From an uncultured Rhodospirillales bacterium (lineage in GTDB: Bacteria; Pseudomonadota; Alphaproteobacteria; ATCC43930; CGMCC-115725), in the NCBI GenBank assembly GCA_903828515.1, contig CAIKMD010000003.1:186001-250000 (forward strand): a stretch of DNA of 64,000 nucleotides, in the 5' to 3' direction. This document shows positions 1 to 9,023 of the stretch, one piece after another; position 1 is the first letter of the stretch, and each line of letters starts with the position of its first letter. The translations under genes were made by a program, and so were the position numbers. The notes under the pieces are model-generated. The model was not told the origin of the DNA. It did no database searches and worked only from the letters and a program-made list of their open reading frames with translations.

Positions 1-453
1 ATCGTTCTGCGTGAACCGCGTCGAGCGCAACGCGATATCGGCGTCGCCCTTCGCCAGATCGAGATGATCGGGATCGGTCAGGAGTTCGAGCAGGATGCGC
101 GGATGCCGCGCGTGAAACGCGGCCAGAATGGGCGTGAGCACGTTGACGGTGAGTTCCGCGACCGCGGTCAGCCGCACCCGGCCTTCGAGCAATCCGTCCT
201 TGCCGGCGATCGTCCGTTCGATGGTGAGGGTTTCGCTCTCGATCCGTTCGACATGGGCGAGAATCGATTCGCCCGCCGGAGTCGGAACGAACCCCTGCGC
301 GGTGCGCTGAAGCAGCTTGGCGCCGACGCGCATCTCGAGCGCTTTCAAGCGCCGGCCCATCGTCGACTGCTGAACCCCCAGCGCCTCGGCGGCCGCCGAG
401 AGGGTGCGATGTCGCGTGATCGTCAAGAAATCCTGCAGATCACCCCAATCCAC
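1..453 (-). CDS. LysR-family transcriptional regulator (N-terminal part, cut by window edge)
   Basis: The minus strand reads in one open frame from a GTG at 453 to the window edge (151 residues). It begins VDWGDLQDFLTI and continues with LSAAAEALGVQQSTMGRRLK, the classic winged helix-turn-helix of LysR regulators; the start of the effector-binding domain follows after a linker helix. GTG is chosen because V(M)DWxDL is the usual N-terminus of this subfamily and the frame has no better start nearby. The regulated gene cannot be deduced: the next gene upstream, mscL, is on the same strand and not divergent. A perfect palindrome lies 35-50 bp upstream of the start and could be an autoregulatory site (inference). 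Confidence 0.85.
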   Translation of the reverse strand, partial: MDWGDLQDFLTITRHRTLSAAAEALGVQQSTMGRRLKALEMRVGAKLLQRTAQGFVPTPAGESILAHVERIESETLTIERTIAGKDGLLEGRVRLTAVAELTVNVLTPILAAFHARHPRILLELLTDPDHLDLAKGDADIALRSTRFTQND

Positions 454-487
454 CCAACATGCTCCACGCTTACCGGCATCCCCGACA

Positions 488-503
488 CGCCTATAGATAG
501 GCG
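488..503. promoter_or_regulatory. Perfect palindrome upstream of the LysR gene (possible operator)
   Basis: CGCCTAT-AG-ATAGGCG: two 7-bp arms around 2 bp, centred about 43 bp upstream of the LysR start codon. The position suits an operator, or it could be a small hairpin behind mscL. There is no T-tract, so it is not an intrinsic terminator. The function is inferred. Confidence 0.4.
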
Positions 504-558
504 GGAGACGCGCGAAGCATCGCCATCACGACAGCGAGAGTTGGTCGGCTCTAACGAT

Positions 559-993
559 TCAGAGATTCGAGGTGCAGTTGGGACACCGCACCGCCGCCGC
601 CGGAATGGTCGACTTGCAATAGGAACATTCCTTGGTCGGAACGGCGGGCGCCGCGGGCGCCGGCTTCGGCAAAAGATGATTCATCCAGCGCACGAGCAGG
701 AACACGGCGAAGGCGACGATGATGAAATCGATGATGTTGTTGATGAAGATGCCGTAGTTGATCGTGGCGGCGCCGGCCGCCTTGGCATCGGCGAGCGAGT
801 CGTAATGCTTGTCCGACAGGTTGAAGAAAAGATTCGAAAAATCGACCTTGCCCAGCAGCACGCCCAAAGGCGGCATCAACATGTCGCTCACGAGCGACGT
901 GACGATCTTGCCGAACGCGGCGCCGATGATGATGCCGACCGCGAGGTCGACGACATTGCCGCGCATCGCGAAATCGCGAAATTCCTTCAACAT
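559..993 (-). CDS. mscL: Large-conductance mechanosensitive channel MscL
   Basis: A 144-residue protein, typical for MscL, a homopentameric inner-membrane channel that opens under membrane tension to release solutes during hypo-osmotic shock. The N-terminus [20 protein letters not shown] is the signature amphipathic helix plus start of TM1, with TM2 around residues 75-100. Instead of ending with the usual charged helical bundle alone, it carries a C-terminal four-cysteine knuckle (CSYC...CPNC, about residues 123-140) that looks like a zinc ribbon, a variant known from many bacterial MscL sequences. The gene is monocistronic, with divergent kup about 200 bp away, so two osmo/ion-homeostasis genes share one promoter region. 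Confidence 0.95.
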   Translation of the reverse strand: MLKEFRDFAMRGNVVDLAVGIIIGAAFGKIVTSLVSDMLMPPLGVLLGKVDFSNLFFNLSDKHYDSLADAKAAGAATINYGIFINNIIDFIIVAFAVFLLVRWMNHLLPKPAPAAPAVPTKECSYCKSTIPAAAVRCPNCTSNL

Positions 994-1202
994 GACTCGT
1001 ACCCCCTGATTTTGGCGGGAGGGACTATATCATCCCGTGACGCTTTGCCACCCCGCTGCAGCGCACCTAAATTTTCTGTCATGATTTCAATCGGTTACCG
1101 CCGGCGGCGCGAACGCACGGGGTACACGGCGGGGTCCGGCCCGTTGCGGCCCACCGGAGAAAGGTCTAAACGGGCCGCCGTTTTGCCTTCGGGGGTGCCT
1201 TC

Positions 1203-3101
1203 ATGGCGCAAACCGCCGCAGCAGACCACCGGTCGGGTCCTGGCGCCAAGAAAGCGCGTCAGAATCTGGTCATCGGTGCGCTGGGCGTGGTCTACGGTGA
1301 TATCGGCACGTCGCCGCTTTACACCGTCAAGCAGTGCTTCCAATCGTTGGGCGGCGTAACGCCGACCACGGTTTATGGCGTGCTGTCATTGATCACCTGG
1401 TCTCTTTTGGTCGTCGTGACGCTGAAATACGTCTGCGTCATCATGCGCGCGGACAACCGCGGCGAGGGCGGCATCCTGGCGCTGACCGCGCTGGCCCTGC
1501 GCGTGCCGCGCGCGGGCACCAAGTTCCATTGGTGGCTGCTCGCCGCCGGCCTCCTCGGCGCGTCCCTGTTTTACGGCGACGGCGTGATCACGCCGGCGAT
1601 CTCGGTCTTAAGCGCGGTCGAGGGATTGAAAATCGCGACGCCGCTCTTCGATCCCTTCATCATTCCGCTGACCATCTTCATCCTGATCGTGCTGTTCATG
1701 ATGCAAGCGGTCGGCACCGCGCGGGTCGGCGGCTATTTCGGTCCGGTCATGCTGGTCTGGTTCGTGACCATCGGCTTCCTCGGCGTGATGGAGATCGCGC
1801 GCGAACCGGAGATCCTGCTCGCCTTGAATCCCTATTACGGGCTGCATTTGCTGATGATCGCGCCGTTGCGCGGCTTCGCGCTCTTGGGCGCGGTGGTGCT
1901 CGCGGTGACGGGTGCCGAGGCGCTCTATATCGACATGGGCCATTTCGGCAAACAGCCGATTCGCTTTGCCTGGCTGTCTTTCGTATTTCCGGCCCTGCTG
2001 CTCAATTACTTCGGACAGGGCGCGCTGCTGCTGCACGATCACACGGCGATCGACAGTCCGTTCTATCGGCTGGCGCCGGATTGGGGGCTTTATCCGCTGG
2101 TCGCGCTGGCCGCGGTCGCCACCGTGATCGCGTCGCAGGCGGTGATCTCGGGCGCGTTCTCGATGACGCGCCAGGCCGTGCTGCTGGGTTATCTCCCGCG
2201 CTTCGAGATCAAGCACACCTCCGAGCAGGAGATCGGCCAGATCTACGTGCCGAAAGTGAATCTCTTCCTGCTGGTCTCGGTGGTCGCGGTGGTGCTGGGC
2301 TTTCGCAGTTCCGACAACCTCGGTTCGGCCTATGGCATCGCGGTAACCGGCACGATGGCGCTCGATACCGTTCTGGCGTTCGTCTACATGGTCGGCAGCG
2401 CCGGCTGGAACAAAGTCGGCGCGGTGTTCCTTTTCGGCTCGTTCCTGACCGTCGATCTGGCGTTTTTCACCGCCAATTTCATCAAGATCGAGGAAGGCGG
2501 CTGGTTTCCGCTGGCCATCGCCGGCATCGTCTTCACGCTGATGATCACCTGGTTGAAGGGGCGCGAAGCGCTGTTGACCGAGCGATGGCGCGGCGCCTTG
2601 CCGCTCGAGACGTTCCTCGCGACGATCAAGCCCGACCGGCCGCCGCGCGTCCCCGGCACCAGCGTCTTCATGGTGCCGAACGACCGCATCGTGCCGACCG
2701 CCCTGCTGCACAACCTCAAGCACAACCACGTGCTGCACGAGCGCGTCGTGCTGATGAAGATCGAGATCAAGGACATCCCGCACGTTCCCGACGACCAGCG
2801 CCTGCGCGTGTCGCATCTCGAATATAATTTTCACACCATCGAGGTCGATTACGGCTTCATGGACGAACCGAACATTCCGCGCGCGCTGGCGCAGCTTCGC
2901 CTGATGCAGTTCCGCTTCAACCTGCTGGAGACGTCGTTCTTCATCGGCCGCGAGAAAGTGGTCCTGGGCAAAAGCGCGGGATTCTGGACCTGGCGCAAGC
3001 GGCTCTTCATCTTCATGCATCGCACGATGCTGAGCGCGACCGAATATTTCCGCCTGCCGACCAACCGGGTGGTCGAACTCGGCGGCCAGATCGAAATCTG
3101 A
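1203..3101 (+). CDS. kup: Kup-type potassium uptake transporter
   Basis: A 632-residue protein of the KUP/HAK/KT family (low-affinity K+ uptake, probably K+/H+ symport, inner membrane). Family motifs are present: VVYGDIGTSPLYT at the first membrane segment (about residues 30-43) and FYGDGVITPAISVLSA near residue 120, followed by about ten further hydrophobic segments and a soluble C-terminal domain from about residue 460. The length matches the family (about 620-640). The ATG at 1203 is followed by a short Ala-rich leader before the first helix. Its 3' end is only 3 bp from the convergent PAS-domain gene. Confidence 0.95.
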   Translation: MAQTAAADHRSGPGAKKARQNLVIGALGVVYGDIGTSPLYTVKQCFQSLGGVTPTTVYGVLSLITWSLLVVVTLKYVCVIMRADNRGEGGILALTALALRVPRAGTKFHWWLLAAGLLGASLFYGDGVITPAISVLSAVEGLKIATPLFDPFIIPLTIFILIVLFMMQAVGTARVGGYFGPVMLVWFVTIGFLGVMEIAREPEILLALNPYYGLHLLMIAPLRGFALLGAVVLAVTGAEALYIDMGHFGKQPIRFAWLSFVFPALLLNYFGQGALLLHDHTAIDSPFYRLAPDWGLYPLVALAAVATVIASQAVISGAFSMTRQAVLLGYLPRFEIKHTSEQEIGQIYVPKVNLFLLVSVVAVVLGFRSSDNLGSAYGIAVTGTMALDTVLAFVYMVGSAGWNKVGAVFLFGSFLTVDLAFFTANFIKIEEGGWFPLAIAGIVFTLMITWLKGREALLTERWRGALPLETFLATIKPDRPPRVPGTSVFMVPNDRIVPTALLHNLKHNHVLHERVVLMKIEIKDIPHVPDDQRLRVSHLEYNFHTIEVDYGFMDEPNIPRALAQLRLMQFRFNLLETSFFIGREKVVLGKSAGFWTWRKRLFIFMHRTMLSATEYFRLPTNRVVELGGQIEI

Positions 3102-3104
3102 AAA

Positions 3105-3677
3105 TCAGGCGATTTTCGCCGGCTTCAACTGATGCCAATCGGGCTGCGGCGTGAGCTTCAGCACTTCGGGCTTGCCCGAGGTGAGCTTCGCCATGCCCGC
3201 GAGCGCCTTGATCTGCGGCGGGAACACGTCGTCCGAGCTATAGGCCGCGCTGACCAGGATGATCGTCGGCTCGCCGCCGCCCTTGGCGGTCAGCGGCAAC
3301 AGCAAGTGGCGCGCATCGAGCTGACCTTTGACGCCCCAGCGGAAGGTTCCCTCGCCGTAAAGCGGCGCCGCCTCGACATAGGCGTGGCGCAGCAGCCGGC
3401 CGAGCATGTCGAGATAGTCGCTTTTGGGCAATTCCGAGAGCAGGCGCCCGGTCGGATCGTAACCGAGCCGTTTGACCAGCGAGGTGCCGACCAGCCGGAA
3501 GCGGATCCGCTCGCCATGGTCGGCGATCTCGCACAGCATCAGATGCGGCAGCAGCTTCGGCCCCATTTCGATGGGGTCGATCTCCTGCCGCGTCGGCATC
3601 GCGCGTCCGCCGCGCTTCTTGTTCCAGTACTGGAACAGCGCGTCGAGTGTTGCGTGATTGAACAACTCTGAAGCCAT
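3105..3677 (-). CDS. PAS-domain protein (PAS_5 type)
   Basis: A 190-residue cytosolic protein, by sequence a stand-alone PAS_5-type domain, a group common in Rhodospirillales. The N-terminal part (FQYWNKKRGGRAMPTRQEID) and the central IRFRLVGTSLVKRLGYDPTGR segment are the recognisable hallmarks. It has no output domain, so it may be a ligand or redox sensor that works with a partner. The histidine kinase encoded immediately upstream on the same strand is a plausible partner by proximity only, since 233 bp separate them. The function is unproven. Confidence 0.75.
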   Translation of the reverse strand: MASELFNHATLDALFQYWNKKRGGRAMPTRQEIDPIEMGPKLLPHLMLCEIADHGERIRFRLVGTSLVKRLGYDPTGRLLSELPKSDYLDMLGRLLRHAYVEAAPLYGEGTFRWGVKGQLDARHLLLPLTAKGGGEPTIILVSAAYSSDDVFPPQIKALAGMAKLTSGKPEVLKLTPQPDWHQLKPAKIA

Positions 3678-3910
3678 CGATCGGGTCGTCCGTCCTTAAC
3701 CGTTCCATAACACTTCATGCCGTTATGGTTAATTAAGTGCTAACGCCAGCTTAAGAACCGACATTTCGTCGCAGGAAACCCGATTAAGCTTTTGTAATAA
3801 TTAGGGCAAATTTGCGGCGGCAGCCGTTGCCGAAGGCTTAACCGTCGTTTCGCCCGCCGACCGGTATGGTTAATTTTCCCACGATTCGCCCCCGACGCCT
3901 CAGGACCGCG
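3678..3910. promoter_or_regulatory. Promoter region of the PAS gene with inverted repeat and CtrA-like box
   Basis: This 233-bp, AT-enriched gap has no gene. It contains CCATAAC (3705-3711) and GTTATGG (3722-3728), a perfect 7-bp inverted repeat with a 10-bp spacer, 28-51 bp upstream of the PAS gene start. Overlapping its right side is TTAA-N7-CTAA (3729-3743), one base off the alphaproteobacterial CtrA consensus TTAA-N7-TTAA. Further TTAA half-sites occur at 3697, 3752 and 3838. CtrA control is an inference from motif resemblance only. Confidence 0.4.
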
Positions 3911-6184
3911 TCAGAGCGCCACGGAGGCCACGTTCATCCGGATCACCCGGCCCGGCGGGAGCCAGACCGTGGCGGTGGTGCCCTTGCCGGCGACGCTGTC
4001 GATCGCGAACTGGCCGCCATGCAGTTCGATCATCGATTTGGTCAGCGGCAGGCCCAGCCCGGTGCCCTGATATTTCCGGGTCATCCGGCTGTCGATCTGG
4101 CCGAAGGGCCGCAGCGCCTTGTCGAGGTCGGGGGCAGCGATGCCGATGCCGGTATCAGCGACCGAAATCGCCAGGCCCTTGCCGTCGCCCTCGTCGATCG
4201 CGCGCACGATGACGCTGCCGCCGCTTTCGGTGAACTTCACCGCGTTCGACAGGAGATTGAGGAGAATCTGTTTCAGGCGGCGCGCATCGGCGTGAACGAA
4301 GGGCAGGTCGAGCGGCAATTCGGCCGAGAGATCGAGCGCCGCTTCCTCGGCCCGGTCGCGCATCAGCCGCAGGCAGGATTCGATGACGACGGCGACGTCG
4401 ATGCTTTCTTCCTCGAGTTCGACCTTGCCGAATTCGATCTTCGATACGTCGAGCACGTCGTTGATCAGCTTCAACAGATGCTCGCCGCTGTCGCGGATAT
4501 CGACGGCGTAACCGGGATAGCGTTTGTCGCCGAGCGGCCCGAAAATTTCACCGCCGAGAATTTCCGCAAACCCGATGATCGCGTTCAGCGGCGTGCGCAG
4601 CTCATGGCTCATATTGGCGAGAAACTCGGTCTTCGAGCGGCTCGCCAGTTCGGCCTCTTCCTTGGCGCGCCGCAGATCGGCTTCGACGTGTTTGCGCGCG
4701 GTGATGTCGAGATAGGTCGCGACCAGCCCGCCATCCGGCATCGCGCTGGACCGGCGCTCGACCACCCGACCGTCGGCGAAGCGGATTTCATCGATCGAGC
4801 CGTGCGACCGGCGAATCTCCTCGAACCGCTCGGCGACGACCGCGTCGATGTCGCCCGGCCCGTAGACGCCGCGTTCGGCGAGCAGCCGAATGATATCCGC
4901 GATCGGCATGCCGACCCAGAGCGCGTGGGGCGGGACATCGCAGATTTCGCAGAACTGATCGTTCCAGAGCCGCAGTTTGAAATCCGCGTCGAGCACGAAC
5001 AGGCCCTGACGCATATTGTCGAGCGTCGCGCGCAGCAAGGCGGTCTTTTCCGCCAGTTCCTGCTCGCGCCACTTGAGCGCGGTGATCTCGGTCTGCACCA
5101 CGACGCTGCCGCCGTCATGGGTGCGGCGCTCGCTGATCTGAAACCAGCGCTCGCCGATGCGGCATTCGCCGAATTCCGGCGCGCCGGGCTGAAAACGTTC
5201 CTCGAGCGCGACCGAGGCCGGACGCACCGCGCCGAGGTCGGTACTGGCCCGATCGATCTGGGCAAGCGGCGTGCCGCCGGCGAGCCAGGGCGCGACCGCC
5301 GCGTTGACCTCGCGATAACGGCTGTTGCACAGCACGAGCCGGTCTTCGGCATCGAGCAGCATGAAGCAGCCGGGAATCGATTCGATCGCGTCCATCAGGC
5401 GATTCTGCGCCGAGGTCGCGTGTTTTTCCGCGCGCAGCAGGAGGGTCAGGTCGCGGCCGATACCGCGATAGCCTTCGAAGACGCCGCGCTGATCGAAAAC
5501 CGGCAGGCCCGACAGCGACAGATGATGCGCGATGCCGTTGCCGTCGCGACAGGGAAACCGCACGTCGCGGAACGGCAGGCGCGCGTCGAGCAGATCGGCA
5601 AGCGAGCGCCAGTCGCCGCTGTCATCGAGCGCCGCGATATCGGTGAGGCGCTGGCCGATGAAGATATGGGTCGATACCGCGCCGGGGAGCTGGGTGCTTT
5701 CCGACATGTAGGAGAAGCACAGATCGGCATCCATCTCCCAGAACCAGTCGGCCGCCGCTTCGGCATAATCGCGCAGCCGCTGCTCGCTGTCGCTTTGCGA
5801 CGCGCGGCCCAGTGCCTGCTCGGCGAGGAGAAACATCGGCTCGCCCCCCGGAGTCGCCAGCGGCGACGCGGTCAAGCGGACGCGCACGATGCCGCCATTG
5901 GTATAGACCGGAAGATCGGATCGCACCGTCTCGCCGGCCACCAGGCGCGCCAGGATCTCGGCGCCTTCGGCCGGATCGACAAAATGACAGAGGAACGTGC
6001 TGAGGCCCGGCTCGCCATCGGGTGCGGCAAAACCCGCGCGCGCCGCCGCGTTCTGCGACAGGACGCTGCCGTCCGCGCCGAACATCGTCGTCATCGCCAC
6101 ATCGGCGTGCGCGTCCGGCGTCGCCGCCGGCCCGTTCCGATCGATGATCGCGTCCGGCGTTTCAGCCCGTGCGCTCAACCCCAC
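3911..6184 (-). CDS. Multi-PAS sensor histidine kinase
   Basis: A 757-residue cytosolic kinase with no obvious membrane segment. The first ~500 residues hold several PAS-like repeats (for example ADWFWEMDADLCFSYMS near 140, then a segment with SIPGCFMLLDAEDRLVLCN, and one with DNMRQGLFVLDADFKLRLWN). The transmitter follows: H-box SHELRTPLNAIIGF with His near 525, N-box NLLSNAVKF near 646, G1 DTGIGIA near 680 and G2 GTGLGLPL near 711. It ends soon after, with no receiver domain, so a separate response regulator must exist; none is nearby. The start is GTG, with a GGAGG about 10 nt upstream. Such PAS kinases in this group often feed cell-cycle or stress pathways, but the signal is unknown here. 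Confidence 0.9.
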   Translation of the reverse strand: MGLSARAETPDAIIDRNGPAATPDAHADVAMTTMFGADGSVLSQNAAARAGFAAPDGEPGLSTFLCHFVDPAEGAEILARLVAGETVRSDLPVYTNGGIVRVRLTASPLATPGGEPMFLLAEQALGRASQSDSEQRLRDYAEAAADWFWEMDADLCFSYMSESTQLPGAVSTHIFIGQRLTDIAALDDSGDWRSLADLLDARLPFRDVRFPCRDGNGIAHHLSLSGLPVFDQRGVFEGYRGIGRDLTLLLRAEKHATSAQNRLMDAIESIPGCFMLLDAEDRLVLCNSRYREVNAAVAPWLAGGTPLAQIDRASTDLGAVRPASVALEERFQPGAPEFGECRIGERWFQISERRTHDGGSVVVQTEITALKWREQELAEKTALLRATLDNMRQGLFVLDADFKLRLWNDQFCEICDVPPHALWVGMPIADIIRLLAERGVYGPGDIDAVVAERFEEIRRSHGSIDEIRFADGRVVERRSSAMPDGGLVATYLDITARKHVEADLRRAKEEAELASRSKTEFLANMSHELRTPLNAIIGFAEILGGEIFGPLGDKRYPGYAVDIRDSGEHLLKLINDVLDVSKIEFGKVELEEESIDVAVVIESCLRLMRDRAEEAALDLSAELPLDLPFVHADARRLKQILLNLLSNAVKFTESGGSVIVRAIDEGDGKGLAISVADTGIGIAAPDLDKALRPFGQIDSRMTRKYQGTGLGLPLTKSMIELHGGQFAIDSVAGKGTTATVWLPPGRVIRMNVASVAL

Positions 6185-6263
6185 GAATCATGGCCCTCCT
6201 CGGCCGACTGCAGCCTAGGAACACCGTGTTAACATTCTGCAAAGCCCCCGCAGGAGCAGGTGG

Positions 6264-6626
6264 TTAATGGGCCGCTAACATCGGACCAAGATGGCGCCCG
6301 CCAAAGATATGAATGTGGAGGTGCGGCACCTCCTGATGGGCGTCGCTGCCGTGATTGGCCAGAATGCGATAGCCGTTGGCGTCGACCCCGATCAGCCGCG
6401 CGACGTCGCCGACGGCGCGGACGAAGCCGACGATTTCCGCAGGGTCGGCCTTGGCCGAGAAATCGTCCATCGAGACGTAAGCGCCCTTGGGGATCACCAG
6501 GACATGAACCGGCGCCTGGGGATTGATGTCGTGAAAGGCGAGCGCGTGTTCGCTCTCGAATACTTTCTTGCATGGAATTTCGCCGCGCAGGATGCGGGCG
6601 AAGATGTTGTTGGGATCGTAAGCCAT
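6264..6626 (-). CDS. HIT-family (histidine triad) nucleotide-binding protein
   Basis: 120 residues, the normal size of a Hint-type purine nucleoside phosphoramidase. The start MAYDPNNIFARILRGEIPC and the triad HLHIHIF near the C-terminus (about residues 102-108) are diagnostic; the middle histidine is the nucleophile in this family. It is the last gene of the his operon, 11 bp after hisE. This hisE-HIT linkage recurs in alphaproteobacteria, but no catalytic role in histidine synthesis is established. Confidence 0.93.
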   Translation of the reverse strand: MAYDPNNIFARILRGEIPCKKVFESEHALAFHDINPQAPVHVLVIPKGAYVSMDDFSAKADPAEIVGFVRAVGDVARLIGVDANGYRILANHGSDAHQEVPHLHIHIFGGRHLGPMLAAH

Positions 6627-6637
6627 CAGGGCTCTCT

Positions 6638-6964
6638 TCAGGATTTTCGGGCGTTTTTTTCGGCGATGCCGGATGTGCCCATGCGGCTTTCGAGCGCCGC
6701 CCAGATGTCCTGCGGCGGTACCCCGGCGTCAGCCCACAGCACGAGCAGGTGATAGAGCATGTCCGCGCTTTCGCCCGCGAGCCCCGCATCGCCGGCGACG
6801 CCGGCGATCACCGTCTCGATCGCTTCCTCACCGAATTTCTGCGCGATACGCTGCCGGCCCTCGGCAAAGAGCTTCGCGGTATAGGAGGTCGTCGTATCGC
6901 CGCCGCGCCGCGCCGCGATCGTCGCGTAAAGCCGGTCGAGAATCGAGCCGTCGAGTCCTGCCAT
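6638..6964 (-). CDS. hisE: Phosphoribosyl-ATP pyrophosphatase HisE
   Basis: 108 residues, the usual size of stand-alone HisE. It hydrolyses phosphoribosyl-ATP to phosphoribosyl-AMP, the second step of histidine biosynthesis. The all-alpha MazG-like fold is recognisable from GEEAIETVIAG and ESADMLYHLLVLWAD, which carry the acidic Mg2+ ligands. The ATG at 6964 (MAGLDGSILDRLYATI) is chosen because it aligns with HisE N-termini; a longer reading of the frame runs into hisF. It sits 25 bp after hisF and before the HIT gene. HisI, the next enzyme, is not in the window. Confidence 0.93.
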   Translation of the reverse strand: MAGLDGSILDRLYATIAARRGGDTTTSYTAKLFAEGRQRIAQKFGEEAIETVIAGVAGDAGLAGESADMLYHLLVLWADAGVPPQDIWAALESRMGTSGIAEKNARKS

Positions 6965-6989
6965 CAATCCCTCGTGCCGGTTGAAGCGT

Positions 6990-7748
6990 CTAGAGTCGCA
7001 CCGCGACGCCGGCCTTGGCAAGATAGGCCTTCGCCTCGGCGATCCGGAACGTGCCGAAATGGAAGATCGAGGCCGCCAGCACCGCCGTGGCATGGCCCTC
7101 GCGGATGCCCTCGACCAGATGCTCGAGCGTGCCGACCCCGCCCGAGGCAATCACCGGAATGCGGACGGCATCAGCGACCGCATGGGTCAGCTTGATGTCG
7201 AAGCCCGATTTGGTGCCGTCGCGATCCATCGAGGTCAGCAAGATCTCGCCGGCGCCGAATTTCGCCATGCGCTGCGCCCATTCGACCGCGTCGATGCCGG
7301 TCGCGGTACGCCCGCCATGGGTGAAGACTTCCCATTTGTCGTCGCCGGTGCGCTTGGCGTCGATTGCCACGACGACGCATTGGCTGCCGAATTTCTCGGC
7401 GGCCTCGCGCACGAAATCGGGACGCGCGACGGCCGCCGTGTTGATCGAGGTCTTGTCGGCACCGGCCAGCAACAATTTGCGGATGTCGTCGGTGTTGCGC
7501 ACGCCGCCGCCGACGGTCAGCGGCATGAAGCATTGCTCGGCGGTGCGCTTGACCACATCGTAAAGCGTATCGCGATTATCCGACGACGCGGTGATGTCGA
7601 GGAAACACAATTCGTCGGCGCCCTCGGCATCGTAGACGCGCGCCTGCGCCACCGGATCGCCGGCATCGACCAGGTCGACGAAGTTGACGCCTTTGACGAC
7701 ACGGCCGTCTTTCACATCGAGGCAGGGAATCACGCGCATCTTCAACAT
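6990..7748 (-). CDS. hisF: Imidazole glycerol phosphate synthase cyclase subunit HisF
   Basis: A 252-residue (beta/alpha)8 barrel that, with HisH, turns PRFAR and ammonia into imidazole glycerol phosphate and [28 protein letters not shown] is the canonical start with the catalytic Asp in [13 protein letters not shown] and [10 protein letters not shown] are the phosphate-binding loops, and the second catalytic Asp lies in the LLTSMDRDG segment. Full length. It starts 4 bp after the hisA stop. Confidence 0.97.
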   Translation of the reverse strand: MLKMRVIPCLDVKDGRVVKGVNFVDLVDAGDPVAQARVYDAEGADELCFLDITASSDNRDTLYDVVKRTAEQCFMPLTVGGGVRNTDDIRKLLLAGADKTSINTAAVARPDFVREAAEKFGSQCVVVAIDAKRTGDDKWEVFTHGGRTATGIDAVEWAQRMAKFGAGEILLTSMDRDGTKSGFDIKLTHAVADAVRIPVIASGGVGTLEHLVEGIREGHATAVLAASIFHFGTFRIAEAKAYLAKAGVAVRL

Positions 7749-7752
7749 GACA

Positions 7753-8475
7753 TCACTCCGCGACCTTGAGCGCGGCCTTCAGATCGACCCGGCCATCGTA
7801 CAGCGCGCGACCGAGAATGGCGCCCGCGATGCCTTCGGATTCATGAGATTTGAGAATCTTCAGATCGTCGAGCGAAGCAACCCCGCCCGACGCGATCACC
7901 GGCGTTTTCAAGCGGCGTGCGAGGTCGACGGTCTTTTCGATATTGGCGCCACCGAGCACGCCATCGCGATCGATATCGGTAAAGACGATCGCGGCGGCGC
8001 CCGCATCCTCGAAGCGCAAGGCAAGATCGAGCGCGGTGATCGTCGAGGTCTTGGCCCAGCCTTCGACCGCGACCATGCCGGCGCGCGCATCGATGCCGAC
8101 CACGATCCGGCCGGGAAACCGGCGGCAGGACTCGATGACGAGCGCCGGATCGACCAAAGCGGCAGTGCCGAGGATCACGCGCCGGACACCGCGATCGAGC
8201 CAGCCGGCGATGGTGGCGATATCGCGGATGCCGCCGCCGAGCTGAACCGGGATGGCGATCGCGGCGATGATCGCTTCGACGCTGACGCGGTTCATCGGCT
8301 TGCCGGCAAAGGCGCCGTCGAGATCCACCAGATGCAGCCAGCGGCAACCGGAACTTTCAAATTCGCGTGCCTGGGCCGCCGGGTCCGTGTTGAAGACCGT
8401 CGCCTGCGCCATGTCGCCGCGCACCAGCCGGACGCAGCTTCCTTCCTTCAGATCGATCGCGGGAAAGACGATCAC
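7753..8475 (-). CDS. hisA: ProFAR isomerase HisA
   Basis: A 240-residue (beta/alpha)8 barrel that isomerises ProFAR to PRFAR. The start [17 protein letters not shown] and the loops VQLGGGIRD and [12 protein letters not shown] are diagnostic; the catalytic Asp residues lie in PAIDL and FTDIDRDG. The start is a GTG at 8475 that overlaps the TGA of the upstream acetyltransferase gene (GTGA), which suggests translational coupling. It is homologous to HisF, which lies directly downstream. Confidence 0.96.
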   Translation of the reverse strand: MIVFPAIDLKEGSCVRLVRGDMAQATVFNTDPAAQAREFESSGCRWLHLVDLDGAFAGKPMNRVSVEAIIAAIAIPVQLGGGIRDIATIAGWLDRGVRRVILGTAALVDPALVIESCRRFPGRIVVGIDARAGMVAVEGWAKTSTITALDLALRFEDAGAAAIVFTDIDRDGVLGGANIEKTVDLARRLKTPVIASGGVASLDDLKILKSHESEGIAGAILGRALYDGRVDLKAALKVAE

Positions 8476-9023
8476 GGGCGCGCCTTGCCGCGTCCGCTCA
8501 GGCGCTTGTAGTAGTAATGGCCCGGCACCGGCTTGTCGTCGATGCGCGCATAGGCGGGATGCGTGCCCCAGCGCTGAAAGCCCATCGCCTCGTAGAGTCC
8601 GATCGCCGCTTCCTGCGTCGCGCGCACATCGAGGTTGAGCACGGCGAAACCGGCCGTGCGGGCGGCTTCCTCGACCACCTCGACCATCCGCCGCGCCATG
8701 CCGTGGCCGCGCGACCACGGCGCGAGGAAGTTCGAGGTCAGTTGCGCCGCGAAAGCTTGCGCCTCGTTGTTGCGCGGCGGCGTCACCAATTGGACCGAGC
8801 CGCAGACCATGCCGTTGAGCCGCGCCACGAAAAGCTGGCGCTCCGGTATCAGCACGACGCCGTTCCAATAATTTTCCAGCACGCTCATCGCCGGCGCCTT
8901 GACCCAACCGAAACCGCCGCCGTCTTCGATCGCCGCGACCGTCGCCTCGCACAAATCCTCGAGGTCGCTGCCCTCGAAAGCGCGCAGTCGTTCGATGCTG
9001 GTGACGGCCTCGGCCGCGTTCAT
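8472..9023 (-). CDS. GNAT-family N-acetyltransferase inside the his operon
   Basis: A 183-residue GNAT acetyltransferase. The acetyl-CoA loop is seen as [21 protein letters not shown] (R-x-x-G-x-G/A type, about residues 103-123), followed by [21 protein letters not shown], the conserved beta5-alpha4 portion. It is locked into the operon: its ATG overlaps the hisH stop (ATGA) and its TGA overlaps the hisA start (GTGA). The substrate cannot be read from sequence. The coupling implies co-expression with histidine enzymes, not necessarily a role in the pathway. Confidence 0.88.
   Translation of the reverse strand: MNAAEAVTSIERLRAFEGSDLEDLCEATVAAIEDGGGFGWVKAPAMSVLENYWNGVVLIPERQLFVARLNGMVCGSVQLVTPPRNNEAQAFAAQLTSNFLAPWSRGHGMARRMVEVVEEAARTAGFAVLNLDVRATQEAAIGLYEAMGFQRWGTHPAYARIDDKPVPGHYYYKRLSGRGKARP

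Noticed and set aside
64-1359. 431-residue plus-strand reading frame antisense to LysR and mscL
   Set aside because: Composition is Arg/Gly/Asp-rich typical of a frame opposite GC-rich genes; both real genes on the minus strand have clear family matches.
3866-6232. 788-residue plus-strand frame antisense to the histidine kinase
   Set aside because: Entirely covered by a kinase with all H, N and G boxes on the other strand; the plus frame has no recognisable domain.
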